This document shows positions 1 through 9,126 of a stretch of DNA of 64,000 nucleotides, in pieces (within the stretch, counting starts at the first letter, position 1; every line of letters starts with the position of its first letter). The notes under the pieces are model-generated. The model was not told where the DNA came from. It worked only from the letters and a program-made list of their open reading frames with translations, and did not search any database. The stretch comes from JBBWZH01 sp035544115. Its GTDB lineage: Bacteria; Actinomycetota; Actinomycetes; Mycobacteriales; CADCTP01. The position numbers and the translations under genes are program-made. The stretch covers positions 4,650,001-4,714,000 of the forward strand of contig OY970235.1 of assembly GCA_963714145.1 (NCBI GenBank). The letters run 5' to 3'.

Positions 1-2
1 AC

Positions 3-839
3 GCGTACTTCACCGACGTCATCCACGCGATCGAGACCCAGGCCTCGACGGCCAGCTACACCCTGCTGCTCGTCGACCCGCGCGAGGACCCGGCCTACGA
101 GCTGCAGGCCGTGCGGGCGCTGCGGGAGCGCCGCGTCGACGGGATCATCGTGGCACCGGCGGCCGACCCGCAGCGGCGGTCGCTGGCCTATCTCGCCGCG
201 AACTCGGTGCCCACCGTGCTGGTCGACCGGCTCGCCTCGGACGAGTTCGACCAGGTCGGCCCGGAGAACGAGGAGCCGACGGCGACGCTGACCCGGCACC
301 TAGCCGAGCTCGGCCACCGGCGCATCGGCATGGTCGCCGGCCTGGCGGGCCTGAGCACCACCGACGAGCGGCTGTCCGGCTACCGGCTGGGCCTCACCCG
401 GTCCGATCTCCCCTACGACGAGGCGCTGGTCGTGGACGGCGGCTCGCAGATCGAGCCCGCCCGCGAGGCCGTACACCGGCTGCTGAAGCTGCCCAAGTCA
501 CCCACCGCGCTGGTGGTCAGCAACAACCTCATGACCATCGGAACCCTGCGGGCGCTGCGCGAGGCGGGCAAGCGGGTGCCCGACGACGTGGCGCTGACCG
601 CCTTCGACGACTTCGAATGGGCCGACCTGCTCACCCCGCGGCTGACCACGATGGCGCAGCCCCGGTTCGACCTGGGCACCACCGCGGTCCGCCTGCTGAT
701 GGACCGGCTCGCCGACCCGCACCGGCCACCCCGCACCGTCCGGCTCGCCCCGCAGTTCATGCACCGCGAGTCCTGCGGCTGCGCCGCACGCCCCCCGTCG
801 CCCCTCCCCCCGCCGGCGCTACTCAACGGCATCGACTAG
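3..839 (+). CDS. LacI-family transcriptional regulator, 5' truncated by the window edge
   Basis: The frame is open from base 3, so the N-terminal helix-turn-helix lies outside the window and only the periplasmic-binding-protein-like effector domain is seen. The visible protein has the LacI/GalR core: RVDGIIVAPA, then LVDR, ELGHRRIGMVAG, the sugar-cleft segment RLSGYRLGL, ALVVSNNLMTIGTLRALREAG and the near-terminal DDVALTAFDDFEWADLLTPRLTTMAQP. It ends in RESCGCA, a C-terminus common in actinobacterial LacI proteins. Members bind operators as dimers and release on binding a sugar or related metabolite. The ligand cannot be read here. The regulated genes are probably to the left, although an arabinofuranosidase with a LacI-like operator lies about 5 kb downstream. 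Confidence 0.93.
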   Translation, partial: AYFTDVIHAIETQASTASYTLLLVDPREDPAYELQAVRALRERRVDGIIVAPAADPQRRSLAYLAANSVPTVLVDRLASDEFDQVGPENEEPTATLTRHLAELGHRRIGMVAGLAGLSTTDERLSGYRLGLTRSDLPYDEALVVDGGSQIEPAREAVHRLLKLPKSPTALVVSNNLMTIGTLRALREAGKRVPDDVALTAFDDFEWADLLTPRLTTMAQPRFDLGTTAVRLLMDRLADPHRPPRTVRLAPQFMHRESCGCAARPPSPLPPPALLNGID

Positions 840-955
840 CCCCGGCATTTCGTGTCGTCAGAGCTGGCTGCCGTTGCGAGCCGGCGTGGGCCGCCTCGCC
901 TCGGCGAGAGGGCACACGGTCGGTGGTGGCCGGCGTCGGGTGGTACGAACGTCGG

Positions 956-1522
956 GTGGGTAGTTCGTTCACCGAGTACCGCGGTCGCGGGTTCTGGGCA
1001 CGCGACCTGAAGCTTGAGGTCTGGTTGTACGTGTTGGGACTGATCGTCGATCGACAACCGGTTCGTCCGGCCTGGCTGGTCGCGGCCAGGGAACACTGGC
1101 GGCTGCAGGCCACGGTCGGCTTCCAGGGCACGGTCGGCGCGGACCTCGATGGTCAGGTCGGCACCGACCCAGGCCGGGCCGAGCTGCTGATCGGGTTGGC
1201 CGAGCGGGCGGAGCTGTACCTACGACGGCACAAGATGATCACTGCCGGCGAACTCGTCGACGGTGGTGTCGGCGGGCCGCAAGTCGACTGGGACAGCGAT
1301 CTCGACACCGAGGTGATCTGGCCGGCTTTCGTCGTGAACTGTCGGGGCGCACGGCAGTATGACCAGCATGGATACGCACGTAAGGACCCCGCAGGAGATT
1401 TTCCTGCAGCCGCAGCACCTCGTGGTTCCACCGTTTCAGCGTGCTTACGTGTGGGACAAGGACGAGCAGTGGGTGCCGCTGTGGCAGGACGTCCGCCGCC
1501 TGGCAGAGATCCGGCTCGGTGA
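956..1522 (+). CDS. Small conserved-looking protein with an abnormal 3' end
   Basis: From a GTG at 956 the frame reads VGSSFTEYRGRGFWARDLKLE and continues as an acidic, Trp-rich sequence (AREHWRLQATVGFQGTVGADLD) to about base 1335. This looks like real protein and resembles, from memory only, a family of about 120-aa actinobacterial hypothetical proteins. After FVVNC the frame has no stop and runs 164 bases into the next gene, where the composition becomes low-complexity Arg/Pro/Ala. The natural stop has probably been lost, or a frameshift has occurred (a TGA sits one frame over at about 1332). Function is unknown. It could also be a decayed remnant. Confidence 0.4.
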   Translation: MGSSFTEYRGRGFWARDLKLEVWLYVLGLIVDRQPVRPAWLVAAREHWRLQATVGFQGTVGADLDGQVGTDPGRAELLIGLAERAELYLRRHKMITAGELVDGGVGGPQVDWDSDLDTEVIWPAFVVNCRGARQYDQHGYARKDPAGDFPAAAAPRGSTVSACLRVGQGRAVGAAVAGRPPPGRDPAR

Positions 1523-3800
1523 CCGGTTCTCCAACCCGACGCACTTCCTCGGTGCCGTGGTCGTACAGGCGCAGGAGCAAGTGCCCGGCAACCTGCAGGG
1601 AAGCAACATCATCGACGGCCAGCAGCGCCTGACCACTCTCCAACTTCTGATGGACGCGGCGGGCGCTGTGCTCGAAGAGGCGGGGAAGGACGCGCTGGCG
1701 GCCCAGTTGGACGTCTTGACGCATAACCAGACGATGTACGTGCCGGACGGTTCGACCCGACTCAAGGTGAGACACACGAACCGGGATCGGGCCGCGTTCG
1801 ACGAGGTCATGAACGCTGACCCGCCGGTCGATCATGGAGGGCTGCGGCATTCGGGGTCCCTGGTGGCGCATGCGCATGAGTACTTCACCAGCGCGGTCGC
1901 GGAATGGCTCGGCGACTTCGCCGCGGACAACTTCGCGGAGCGGGCGGACACGTTGGTCCAAGTGCTTACTCGCGGCCTTCAGTTGGTGGCCATCAACCTC
2001 GCGGTAAATGAGAACTCGCAGGAAATCTTCGAAACCCTCAACGCTCGCGGCACACCCTTGACCGCTGCGGACTTGATTAAGAACTTTGTGTTCCAGCGCC
2101 TCGACTCCGAAGGCGCCGACACCAAGCGGGCCTATACCGAGGACTGGCCTTTCGACGCAAAGTTCTGGGAGACCGAGGTCAGCGTCGGCCGCTACCCGGT
2201 CAGCCGTAGCTCCCTATTTTTCAACCAGTGGCTGGTATCGCGTGCCGGCGAGGAAGTCAGCCCGAAGTCGACGTTCACGCGCTTCAAGCACTTCGTCGAG
2301 CGGGAAAGCGGCCAGAAGGTGACAGATCTGCTGCCGACCATCAAGCAGCAGGCGGACCTATACGAGGCGTGGACGGTTGCGGCCGACAGTCCGGACCGGC
2401 AGCTGACCCGGGTCGAGCTCGCCGTGTATCGGATGAAGGCCTCGGACGTTGAGCTGCTCAAGCCGCTGCTCATCTGGCTGCACAGACCGGGTCGTGACCT
2501 ACCGCGGTCAGTCATCGACCAAGTCATCGCCGCTGCTGAGAGCTGGGTCGTGCGGCGTCAGCTGCTGCGGCTGACTGGTTCGGACCTTGGCCGCATCATC
2601 GCCGACCTCATCCGGGACCACTCCGACGCGCCGGCCGCAGAGCTGCCAGAGCGTGTGCGTACCCACCTCTCCCGCCTGAATGTCTCCAGCAACTACTGGC
2701 CTGGCGATGAGGAGATCCGGCAGGCGCTGCTGCCCGATCAGGCGTACCGCCGGTTCAAGCGGGGCCGGCTCCGCATGCTGTTGGAAGCGATCGAGGATCA
2801 TCACCGGCAGGGCACGAACCAGCCTCAGGTGTCTCGCCGCGGCTATCCGATCGAGCACGTCCTCCCGCAGAAGTGGACAGACAACTGGCCGGTTGACGGG
2901 CTCGAGGCCGAGCAGAACCGCGCCAACCACGTGCACCGCCTGGGCAACCTGACGCTGCTGACGAACAATCTGAACTCGAAAGTATCGAACGGTCCGTGGA
3001 CCGGAAAGCGCGAGGCATTGCAGCTGCACGACACGCTCCTGATGAACAGCCGGCTCCTCGCGGCAACCCAGCAGGGCACGTGGGACGAGGACGGCATCGA
3101 CGCCCGCACGAGCCGCCACGTCGATATCCTGCTGCAGGTGTGGCCTGTCCCCGAGGGCCATGAGGGCGCGGTCATCGATCCACAGGCGAAGGCGCAGGAC
3201 TGGATCCAGATCAAGCACCTCGTGGCGGCGAAGCTCCTATCGCCGGGCACCGTGCTGACGCCACGCGGCGGTCAGTGGAAGGGCCGGACCGCTGTCGTGC
3301 GCGCAGACGGGCTCATCGAGCTCGATGGCAAGACGTTCGACTCACCCTCGGGTGCCGGTAAGCACGCGAAGGGCGGGCCGACGAACGGCTGGTACTTCTG
3401 GCGTCTGCCGGACGGCCGAAAGCTCGTCGACGTGCGCTCTGCCTTCACCGGGGAGGAACCCGCGAAGCCCTCACGAACCTTCGACTGGTCAACGCTGCAC
3501 GCCATCCTCGAGGCAATCCCACCCGGCCGCTGGACGACATACGGCAGCCTTGCCGACGCGATAGGCACGGCGCCGCAACCGCTTGGCAACCACGTCACCC
3601 ACTGCGAGCAGTGCTCTAACGCTCACCGGATCCTCACACGTGAAGGACGCACCGCTGAGCACTTCGCGTGGACTGACCCCGACGACCACCGCGCCCCCGT
3701 CGAACTGCTTCAGCGGGAAGGTCTCGTCTTCGTGGATGGGAAGGCCGACAGGTCCCGCGAGCTTTCGAGTGATGACCTCGGATCGCTCGTTGCCGATTGA
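1359..3800 (+). CDS. GmrSD-like (DUF262-DUF1524) restriction protein fused to RAMA and alkyltransferase-like domains
   Basis: An 813-aa single-chain modification-dependent restriction protein. The N-terminal DUF262 (GmrS-like) domain has the nucleotide-handling motif IDGQQRLTTLQLL (about residues 84-96) and the family signature ENSQEIFETLNARGTPLTAADLIK (about 218-241, around residue 222). A DUF1524/GmrD nuclease domain follows, with YPIEHVLPQ (His about 500) and HRLGNLTLLTNNLNSKVSN. Residues about 620-690 look like a RAMA domain (PSGAGKHAKGGPTNGWYFWR). Residues about 708-795 match the DNA-binding fold of O6-alkylguanine transferases (IPPGRWTTYGSLADAIG), but the active-site PCHR is replaced by NAHR (Ala about 755), so it should bind rather than repair. 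The family cleaves modified DNA and protects against phage. No methylase partner is adjacent. The start could also be the ATG at 1371. Confidence 0.9.
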   Translation: MTSMDTHVRTPQEIFLQPQHLVVPPFQRAYVWDKDEQWVPLWQDVRRLAEIRLGDRFSNPTHFLGAVVVQAQEQVPGNLQGSNIIDGQQRLTTLQLLMDAAGAVLEEAGKDALAAQLDVLTHNQTMYVPDGSTRLKVRHTNRDRAAFDEVMNADPPVDHGGLRHSGSLVAHAHEYFTSAVAEWLGDFAADNFAERADTLVQVLTRGLQLVAINLAVNENSQEIFETLNARGTPLTAADLIKNFVFQRLDSEGADTKRAYTEDWPFDAKFWETEVSVGRYPVSRSSLFFNQWLVSRAGEEVSPKSTFTRFKHFVERESGQKVTDLLPTIKQQADLYEAWTVAADSPDRQLTRVELAVYRMKASDVELLKPLLIWLHRPGRDLPRSVIDQVIAAAESWVVRRQLLRLTGSDLGRIIADLIRDHSDAPAAELPERVRTHLSRLNVSSNYWPGDEEIRQALLPDQAYRRFKRGRLRMLLEAIEDHHRQGTNQPQVSRRGYPIEHVLPQKWTDNWPVDGLEAEQNRANHVHRLGNLTLLTNNLNSKVSNGPWTGKREALQLHDTLLMNSRLLAATQQGTWDEDGIDARTSRHVDILLQVWPVPEGHEGAVIDPQAKAQDWIQIKHLVAAKLLSPGTVLTPRGGQWKGRTAVVRADGLIELDGKTFDSPSGAGKHAKGGPTNGWYFWRLPDGRKLVDVRSAFTGEEPAKPSRTFDWSTLHAILEAIPPGRWTTYGSLADAIGTAPQPLGNHVTHCEQCSNAHRILTREGRTAEHFAWTDPDDHRAPVELLQREGLVFVDGKADRSRELSSDDLGSLVAD

Positions 3801-3815
3801 TCAGTTGACGGCCTA

Positions 3816-3835
3816 GCGGCTTGTACGACAGCCGC
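3816..3835 (+). terminator. Weak hairpin after the restriction gene
   Basis: GCGGCT and AGCCGC form a perfect 6-bp stem around an 8-nt loop, 16 bases after the stop of the GmrSD-like gene. There is no U-tract, as is usual in high-GC actinobacteria. A role in termination is inferred from position only. Confidence 0.3.
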
Positions 3836-4012
3836 GAACAGCCGGTCCCTCCGCAATAGGTCTGTTGGTCAGGCGTCCGCCGGCTTTGAAGACCCGCCTG
3901 GGTAGCGTGGTCCCACCCGCGCAAGAAGCCGCGGAGGGCGCTACCGGACTGCCGCGGGTCGGGTGGGCGATCGGGCGGATGCGCGGGAGGTGGGTTGGCG
4001 TGTGCTGGCGGG

Positions 4013-4630
4013 CTATGCCGGCGCCCGGCCGCGCTTGCGATGCCAGAGCGACAGTATCGGCCGGTCGAGTGTGAGTAGGAGCAGCGTGTAGTAGCTGGAA
4101 CCTGGCAGCAGGAGGGCCAGAACCAGGGCGGACACGAGGAGAATCACGTTGATCACGGCGGATGCGAGGTCAGGCGGTGTCTGGCCGCCGGTCACGGTCG
4201 GGTGGCGCCGGACCAGGAGGTCCATGGCCGCGACGACGGCGACGTTCAGCGTGATGGTGCCGATGTAGAGCACCTTGGTCAGCGCCTGCGATCCGGCGTC
4301 CGCCAGCAGTGCCGTCGGGAATGGCAGGAAGACGATCGTGGCGGTCCAGACCATCAGCAGCACGCCCAGTCGGTCGGGCGCGATCAGAACGTTCCGCAGG
4401 CTCTCGTGCTGCGCGAACCACAGCCTGGCGATGACCGCGAAGCTCAGCAGGAACGAGAGGAACTGCCCCTGATGGGTGCGCAGGAGGTGGCTGACCGGCT
4501 GGTCGCCGATGTCGGAGGACAGTTCCGCCAGCGGCAGGACCAGCAGGGTGATCGCGATGGCCACGATGGCGTCCACGAACGTGAGCAGCCGATCGAAGTC
4601 ACGCCGGCGCCCCTCGGTCACGTCTGTCAC
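4013..4630 (-). CDS. TMEM175 (DUF1211)-family integral membrane protein
   Basis: A 205-aa protein from a GTG start, with about five to six hydrophobic helices. The first, RLLTFVDAIVAIAITLLVLPL, matches the signature first helix of the TMEM175/DUF1211 family (the FSDGVFAIAITLLV type), which includes potassium-permeable channels. The next helices (FLLSFAVIARLWFAQHESL, LLMVWTATIVFLPFPTALL) keep the family order. The protein ends in a short basic tail (WHRKRGRAPA). It stands alone: the upstream DinB-like gene is on the same strand about 95 bases away, with no overlap. Ion selectivity has not been established for most bacterial members. Confidence 0.85.
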   Translation of the reverse strand: MTDVTEGRRRDFDRLLTFVDAIVAIAITLLVLPLAELSSDIGDQPVSHLLRTHQGQFLSFLLSFAVIARLWFAQHESLRNVLIAPDRLGVLLMVWTATIVFLPFPTALLADAGSQALTKVLYIGTITLNVAVVAAMDLLVRRHPTVTGGQTPPDLASAVINVILLVSALVLALLLPGSSYYTLLLLTLDRPILSLWHRKRGRAPA

Positions 4631-4724
4631 TGGGGCAGGTTAGCCACGGCGAGGATCCGCTGATACTCGATGACTCCCTGCCCGGCCGTCCGTCGGACCA
4701 CAGCGAAGGGCTGGAGCACCGGGA

Positions 4725-5174
4725 TCAACGACCGGTCTGGCCGTCGATCTGTTCGCGGATGATGTCGGCGTGCCCGGCATGACGGGCGGTCTCCTCGATC
4801 ACCGCGAGCATCACCGACCGAAGATCGCGTGTCTTCCCGTCGCGGGTCACCGGTGCGTTCGCGTCACCGACCGCGGCGATGATCTCGTTGCTGGCCGCAC
4901 AAGCGGCGCGGTACCCGGCTCGAAGGGTCCGCAGCGAGACGGCGGGATCGACCTGCATCGACCGCCGGATCCTGCTGGCCTTCCCGCCGGCGACGATCTC
5001 CTCGAACCACTTCGACTCCACGAACGTCAGGTGCTGCACCAGCCCAGCCAGGTTGGTGCCCGAATCAACCGTGCTGCGCCGGGCGTCGGCCTCACTGAGC
5101 CCGGCCAGCTTCGTCAGCACGCTGGCGCGCAGCCCGTCCAGCGCCGCACGAAGCTGTTCGACCTCGCCAGTCAT
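4725..5174 (-). CDS. DinB-superfamily (DUF664-like) protein
   Basis: The protein is read from MTGEVEQLRAALDGLR at 5174 (149 aa). Frame-open sequence upstream of this ATG is Arg/Pro-rich and not protein-like. It is an all-helical DinB-fold protein: LAGLVQHLTFVESKWF carries the first histidine of the usual metal triad, and EETARHAGHADIIREQIDG carries the pair near the C-terminus (H-x-G-H-A-D-I-I-R-E). DUF664 members are thiol- or metal-linked enzymes or stress proteins, mostly without an assigned reaction. No operon partner is evident. The next gene upstream is the broken arabinofuranosidase. Confidence 0.85.
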   Translation of the reverse strand: MTGEVEQLRAALDGLRASVLTKLAGLSEADARRSTVDSGTNLAGLVQHLTFVESKWFEEIVAGGKASRIRRSMQVDPAVSLRTLRAGYRAACAASNEIIAAVGDANAPVTRDGKTRDLRSVMLAVIEETARHAGHADIIREQIDGQTGR

Positions 5175-5320
5175 GCCGGGGAGCCTACGGCGGCGCCGGC
5201 CAGCCGACGACGACCAACCGGGCGGCCACCCGGCCGAGCCGCCCCCTGCGGGCAAGAGCGGCGCCCGCCGGGAGGTGCACCTGCGCAGCGGCGGTGAGCG
5301 AGCCGGGGGGGCGGCGGCGC

Positions 5321-8300
5321 CTACGGGACCGGGGCTCGGGGTGCGGCCACCAGCCAGCTGGAGTCCTCGGCCCATGAAGTGGTGGTGTCCCAGGGGTTCG
5401 TGCCGCCGTTGCCGGCGATGTAGACGACGTTGTCGAAGGCTCGGATGTACCTGGTCGGGAAGTTCACCGACTGGAAGGACACGCCCTGACCGCTGTTGCC
5501 GGGCGTCTGGCAGAAGGTGGCGTCCTGGGAGAACAGGGTGCTGCCGTCGTCGGGTTGCAGGTGGAACTGGAAGTTCTGGTGCCGCAGGTAGCTGCCCGGC
5601 CGGTTGATCGACTCGAACGAGAAGCAGCTCGGGTTGGCCAGGCCGGCCGTCTGCACCCAGGTCGCGTCCTGCTTGTCGATGGCCGGGCTCGCCTCGGTCA
5701 CCGGCGCGGTCACCACGCCGTCGTCGGCGTCGTTGTGCTTGATGTAGTTCGAGGTGCTGCCGGGCGTGGTGGCCTGAAGCGACACCAGCGGGCCGGGGTC
5801 GAGGGTGAAACCCTGGTTGGCGCCGCCGGGCGTGGGGTTGTTCGACCGGACGAAATCAGTGCAGTTGCTGTCGGTGTCGGTGCCATCCGGGAAGCGGCCC
5901 GCGCTCCGGCCGGCGGCACCGGCCGTGCCGGGCGCGGCGACCCGGCAGCCACCCTGCCCGGCACCCGAGGTGCCCTGATATCCCTCGGCGAGCCACGGGT
6001 CGACGAGGGTTCCGTAGTTGAGGCTGTCGACAACCAGGCCGTGGGCGTCGCGCAGCACCATGTTGCCGGCGTTGGCGGAGAGGGCGGGGCCGCCGAACCA
6101 CTGGTTGGGCGCCGGCTGTCCCTGGTATCCGGCGGTGGTGACCGCGGCATCACGCACCAGCGTGTTGATCGGGTGGCCGTTGGCCAGGGGTTGGTCGACG
6201 GTGATGCCGGTGCCGAGTGCCTGCACCGGCTCGTTGCTCGAGTGCGCCTTGGTCGTCGCCGGGGTGAACGTGATCCCCGTCCCGCGCGCGCTGAAGGGAA
6301 GGTTGGCCGCGTGGTCGAACCGCAGCGGGGCGGTCAGGTCCAGGCCGGTGCCGGTGGCGCCGGTGGTGCCGACCGCGGCGACCGTGACCGTGTCGATCCC
6401 GTGGCCGGGGCTGGCGATGTCCAGCCTGATCGTGTCGCCGACCGTGATGTTCGCGGTGGACGTGACCTTGATGTTGGTCGCGCCCGCCGGTGCCGCTGCC
6501 GACAGGCGGGCCTGCGTGCCCTGCCGGCCGACCGCGGTGACCGTTGCCGTCTCGTACCTGTCGCCGGAGCCGATGCCCATCTTCTGGCCGACCGTGAAGC
6601 CGGCCGTGTTCGTGACGGGCACGTTGGTCGAGCCGGCCGGGATCGTGATGACCGGACCGTCGGGCAGGGGTTGCCAGAGTGTCGTGTTGCCGGTGGCGGC
6701 CGTCCCGACGGCGAGGACCGTGCGGGTTTCCGTCCGGGAGCCGGCGTCGATGTCGATCTGGTCGCCGGCTGCCATGCCGGTGACGTTCCTGACGTTGATG
6801 GCGGTGTCGCCCGCGCTGGCGGGGGCCGCCAACCCCGAGTTGGCCAGGCCGAGCAGATAGTGCCCGCCGGCCGCGAGCGTCGTTCCGGCCGGGAAGGTCA
6901 CGGTCGAGAAGACGGCCTGCTGGGTCGGGTGCTCGGTCAGGGTCCAGCGGGAGATGTCGACGCCCTTGGTGCCGGCGTTGTAGAGCTCGATGAAGGCGTT
7001 GGTCGCGTTGCCCGTGACGCCGCTCCGGAGTTCGTTGATCTTGATCGGGCTGACGTTGCGTACCTTCTCGGCGGTCGTCGTCGAGCGCCGCAGGCCGGAG
7101 CCGATCCATGCGGCGTTGGCGAGCAGGTCGCCGTTGAACGCGGCCCGTCCCGAGGTGATCGAGAAGGTGGCGCTCACGCTGGCACCGGGCGCGACCGAAC
7201 CGAAGGTCACAGACTTCCTCCGGGTACCGGCGACGACTGCCGACCACCCGTGCGGCACGGTCAGGCTCAACGTCACGCCGACCGCGCGCGAGCCCGTGGT
7301 GTTCGTGAACGTCACGGTGTCCTGCTGGGCGGACCGCGGCGTGAACGTCTGCAGGCCCGGCGGGGTGGCCGGTGCCGACGCCGGGGAAAGGCTCAACGCC
7401 GGCAGGTCGTACCGGGCGGCGACGACATTGGCCTGGACCGCGTTGTCGGTGGCGTCCGTCGGGTAGCCGGTGGTCATCACGCCTTCGTAGAAGGTGCCCT
7501 GCGAGCAGACGCTGTTGTCGCCGCCGTTGCCGAGGAGGATGGCGCCCTGCTTGCGCATCGGGTCGTAGCTGGCGTCGACGCGTGGCCCGTCGAACATCGT
7601 CGACAGCGGGCCCTGCTGAGAGTCGCCGCCGAGGGAGGCCCAGTGATGCGGCTCGCCCTTGGCCATCGCGGTCACGAACCGCCAGTCGATGTTCGGCAGG
7701 TCCGGGCAGAGTTTGGAAGTGCTCCCCGGGTTGACGCAACCCACCAGGTTGTTCTCCTGGTCGGTCATGATCCAGGGGCCCGGCGGGTTGCCGTGATACC
7801 AGGCGGTGGCGTTGCCGTAGTAGGTCGTCTCCATGGTGCCGTTGCCGTCGTCGCGGCTGTCGATCTCGGCGTTGCCGTAGTCGAAGCAGCAGCCGTCGTT
7901 GTAGTGATGGCCGTTGATGACCCAGTACTGCCCCTCGGGCTGGTCGTCGACGGCAGTGCCGACCGGGTCGTCGTCGCGCAGGCCCATGCCCGGTTCGATG
8001 AAGACTCCGTACGCCTTGTGGCCGCTGATCGTGATCGGCGCCATGTCCGCGATCGGAAGGTTGTTGAAGCCGCCCAGGGCCGGGCCGCTGAATCCGCCGC
8101 GGGGCGCCTGGGTCAGGTCGTTGTGCTTGGGTGACTGGTCAAAGAGGACAGTGATGAAGCAGGTCGTGTTCGCGGCAGAAGGCATCCTGCGCCGCGGCGT
8201 CGGCGTAGCCGCCCGGATCCGCGGCCGGCCTGGCGGCGGGGGCAACGACGCCGATGTTGCGCAGCCTGTTATCCGACAGGCGCCTGACCTGGTAGAGCGG

Positions 8301-8522
8301 GCCGCTGTAGGCGGCGTAGAGGGCACGGGTGGTGCTGTGGGCCGCGACGCAGGGGGTTCCGGCGGCGGCGTAGATGTCACACGGGCCCTGCGGTCTGGGC
8401 GGTGCGGCCGGCGGCTTCGCCTGCGCCGGGGTGGCCGTCACGACCGTGACGCCGATCAACATGAGCGCCGCCGCGATGCGACCGGCGAGCATCCCGCGAC
8501 GTCGGGTGGGCAGTCTGACCAT
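5321..8522 (-). pseudogene. Secreted GH54 alpha-L-arabinofuranosidase with split LTD insert and CBM42, frameshifted
   Basis: Two frames together make one protein. From ATG 8522 comes a signal peptide (basic start, AALMLIGVTVVTA, ending TPAQA), then GPCDIYAAAGTPCVAAHSTT, the start of a GH54 AbfB catalytic domain, up to AQDAFC near 8180. The rest (TTCFITVLFDQSPKHNDL onward to 5321) is in another frame. One extra C in the run TTCTGCCGCG (about 8177-8181) explains the break. Downstream are a NEW3-like beta-sandwich, a lamin-tail domain interrupted by three 37-40-aa repeats, and a C-terminal CBM42 (SYLRHQNFQFHLQ, RYIRAFDNVVYI). The enzyme would release arabinose from arabinan or arabinoxylan outside the cell. 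It is either a pseudogene or a sequencing error; the rest of the frame is intact, which favours a recent event or an error. Confidence 0.85.
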
Positions 8523-8671
8523 GTGGATCAGCTCCTTGATGGACCCCGGTCGACCGGGTCGAGCCGGCTACCTGTGCAGGCGGGCTCCAGCGCGCGCGAC
8601 CACCCGGTGCGTCCCGCTGCAGTACGCGCCTACGACGCGTGGTGCCCGGACGAGCGCCATGTGAGGCAAGA

Positions 8672-8685
8672 TGTGAGCGTTAACA
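8672..8685. promoter_or_regulatory. LacI-type operator candidate
   Basis: TGTGAGCGTTAACA is an imperfect palindrome centred on CG (10 of 14 positions symmetric), the form typical of LacI/GalR operators. It lies 150 bases upstream of the arabinofuranosidase start on the minus strand. A LacI-family gene is at the left edge of the window, but a link between the two is only inferred. Confidence 0.5.
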
Positions 8686-8754
8686 TTTGTGGATATTTGT
8701 AGAATACGGCCCAACTCAGTGCTGTCAACGGCCCCAGGCCAGAACCCACCGGTT

Positions 8755-8985
8755 CGGCTCGAGCAGCGCGAGTACGTACGCCGCGAGCCCGACCCGACGG
8801 ACGGCCGCTTCACCAACGCCGTGCTCACCCAGACCGGCCTGGACACGCTGGTCGCCGCGGCCCCCGGCCACGTCGCCACCGTCCGCCGGCTGGTGATCGA
8901 CGCGCTCCCGCCGGACCGGCTGCGCCGGCTCGGTCAGGACGCCGATCGCATCGTGCAACGCCTGGACGCCGGCCTGCGGCACTGA
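8755..8985 (+). pseudogene. Truncated duplicate of the MarR regulator at 40163-40663
   Basis: These 231 bases align without a gap to 40433-40663 and differ at only a small fraction of positions. They encode the C-terminal half of a MarR protein (RLEQREYVRREPDPTDGRF to the stop), including the beta-wing and dimerisation helices. The DNA-recognition helix and N-terminus are missing. An in-frame ATG at 8689 gives a 98-aa reading frame, but its first 22 residues are unrelated to MarR. The similarity starts abruptly at CGGCTCGAGCAGCGCGAG, so this is a duplicated fragment and probably non-functional. Confidence 0.85.
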
Positions 8986-9126
8986 CCCTGAACTGGCCGG
9001 TAGACCAGCGCGGTTCCGGCACGCGGTCCGCGGCGTCCGGCCAGTCCCGGGTCGTGGCGCAGAATCCTCGGCCGTCCAGAGCCGGCCGATCACCATCCCC
9101 GCGGCCGGCGACGGGGAGAACCACGT

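Noticed and set aside
617..955. ATG start at 617 for the frame ending at 1522
   Set aside because: It would overlap the LacI gene by more than 200 bases, and the residues before 956 are Pro/Arg/Ala-rich and not protein-like.
5555..8134. 859-aa plus-strand open frame
   Set aside because: It is the antisense shadow of the arabinofuranosidase; its sequence is Arg/Gly/Val-rich without domains and the opposite strand has clear GH54 and CBM42 motifs.
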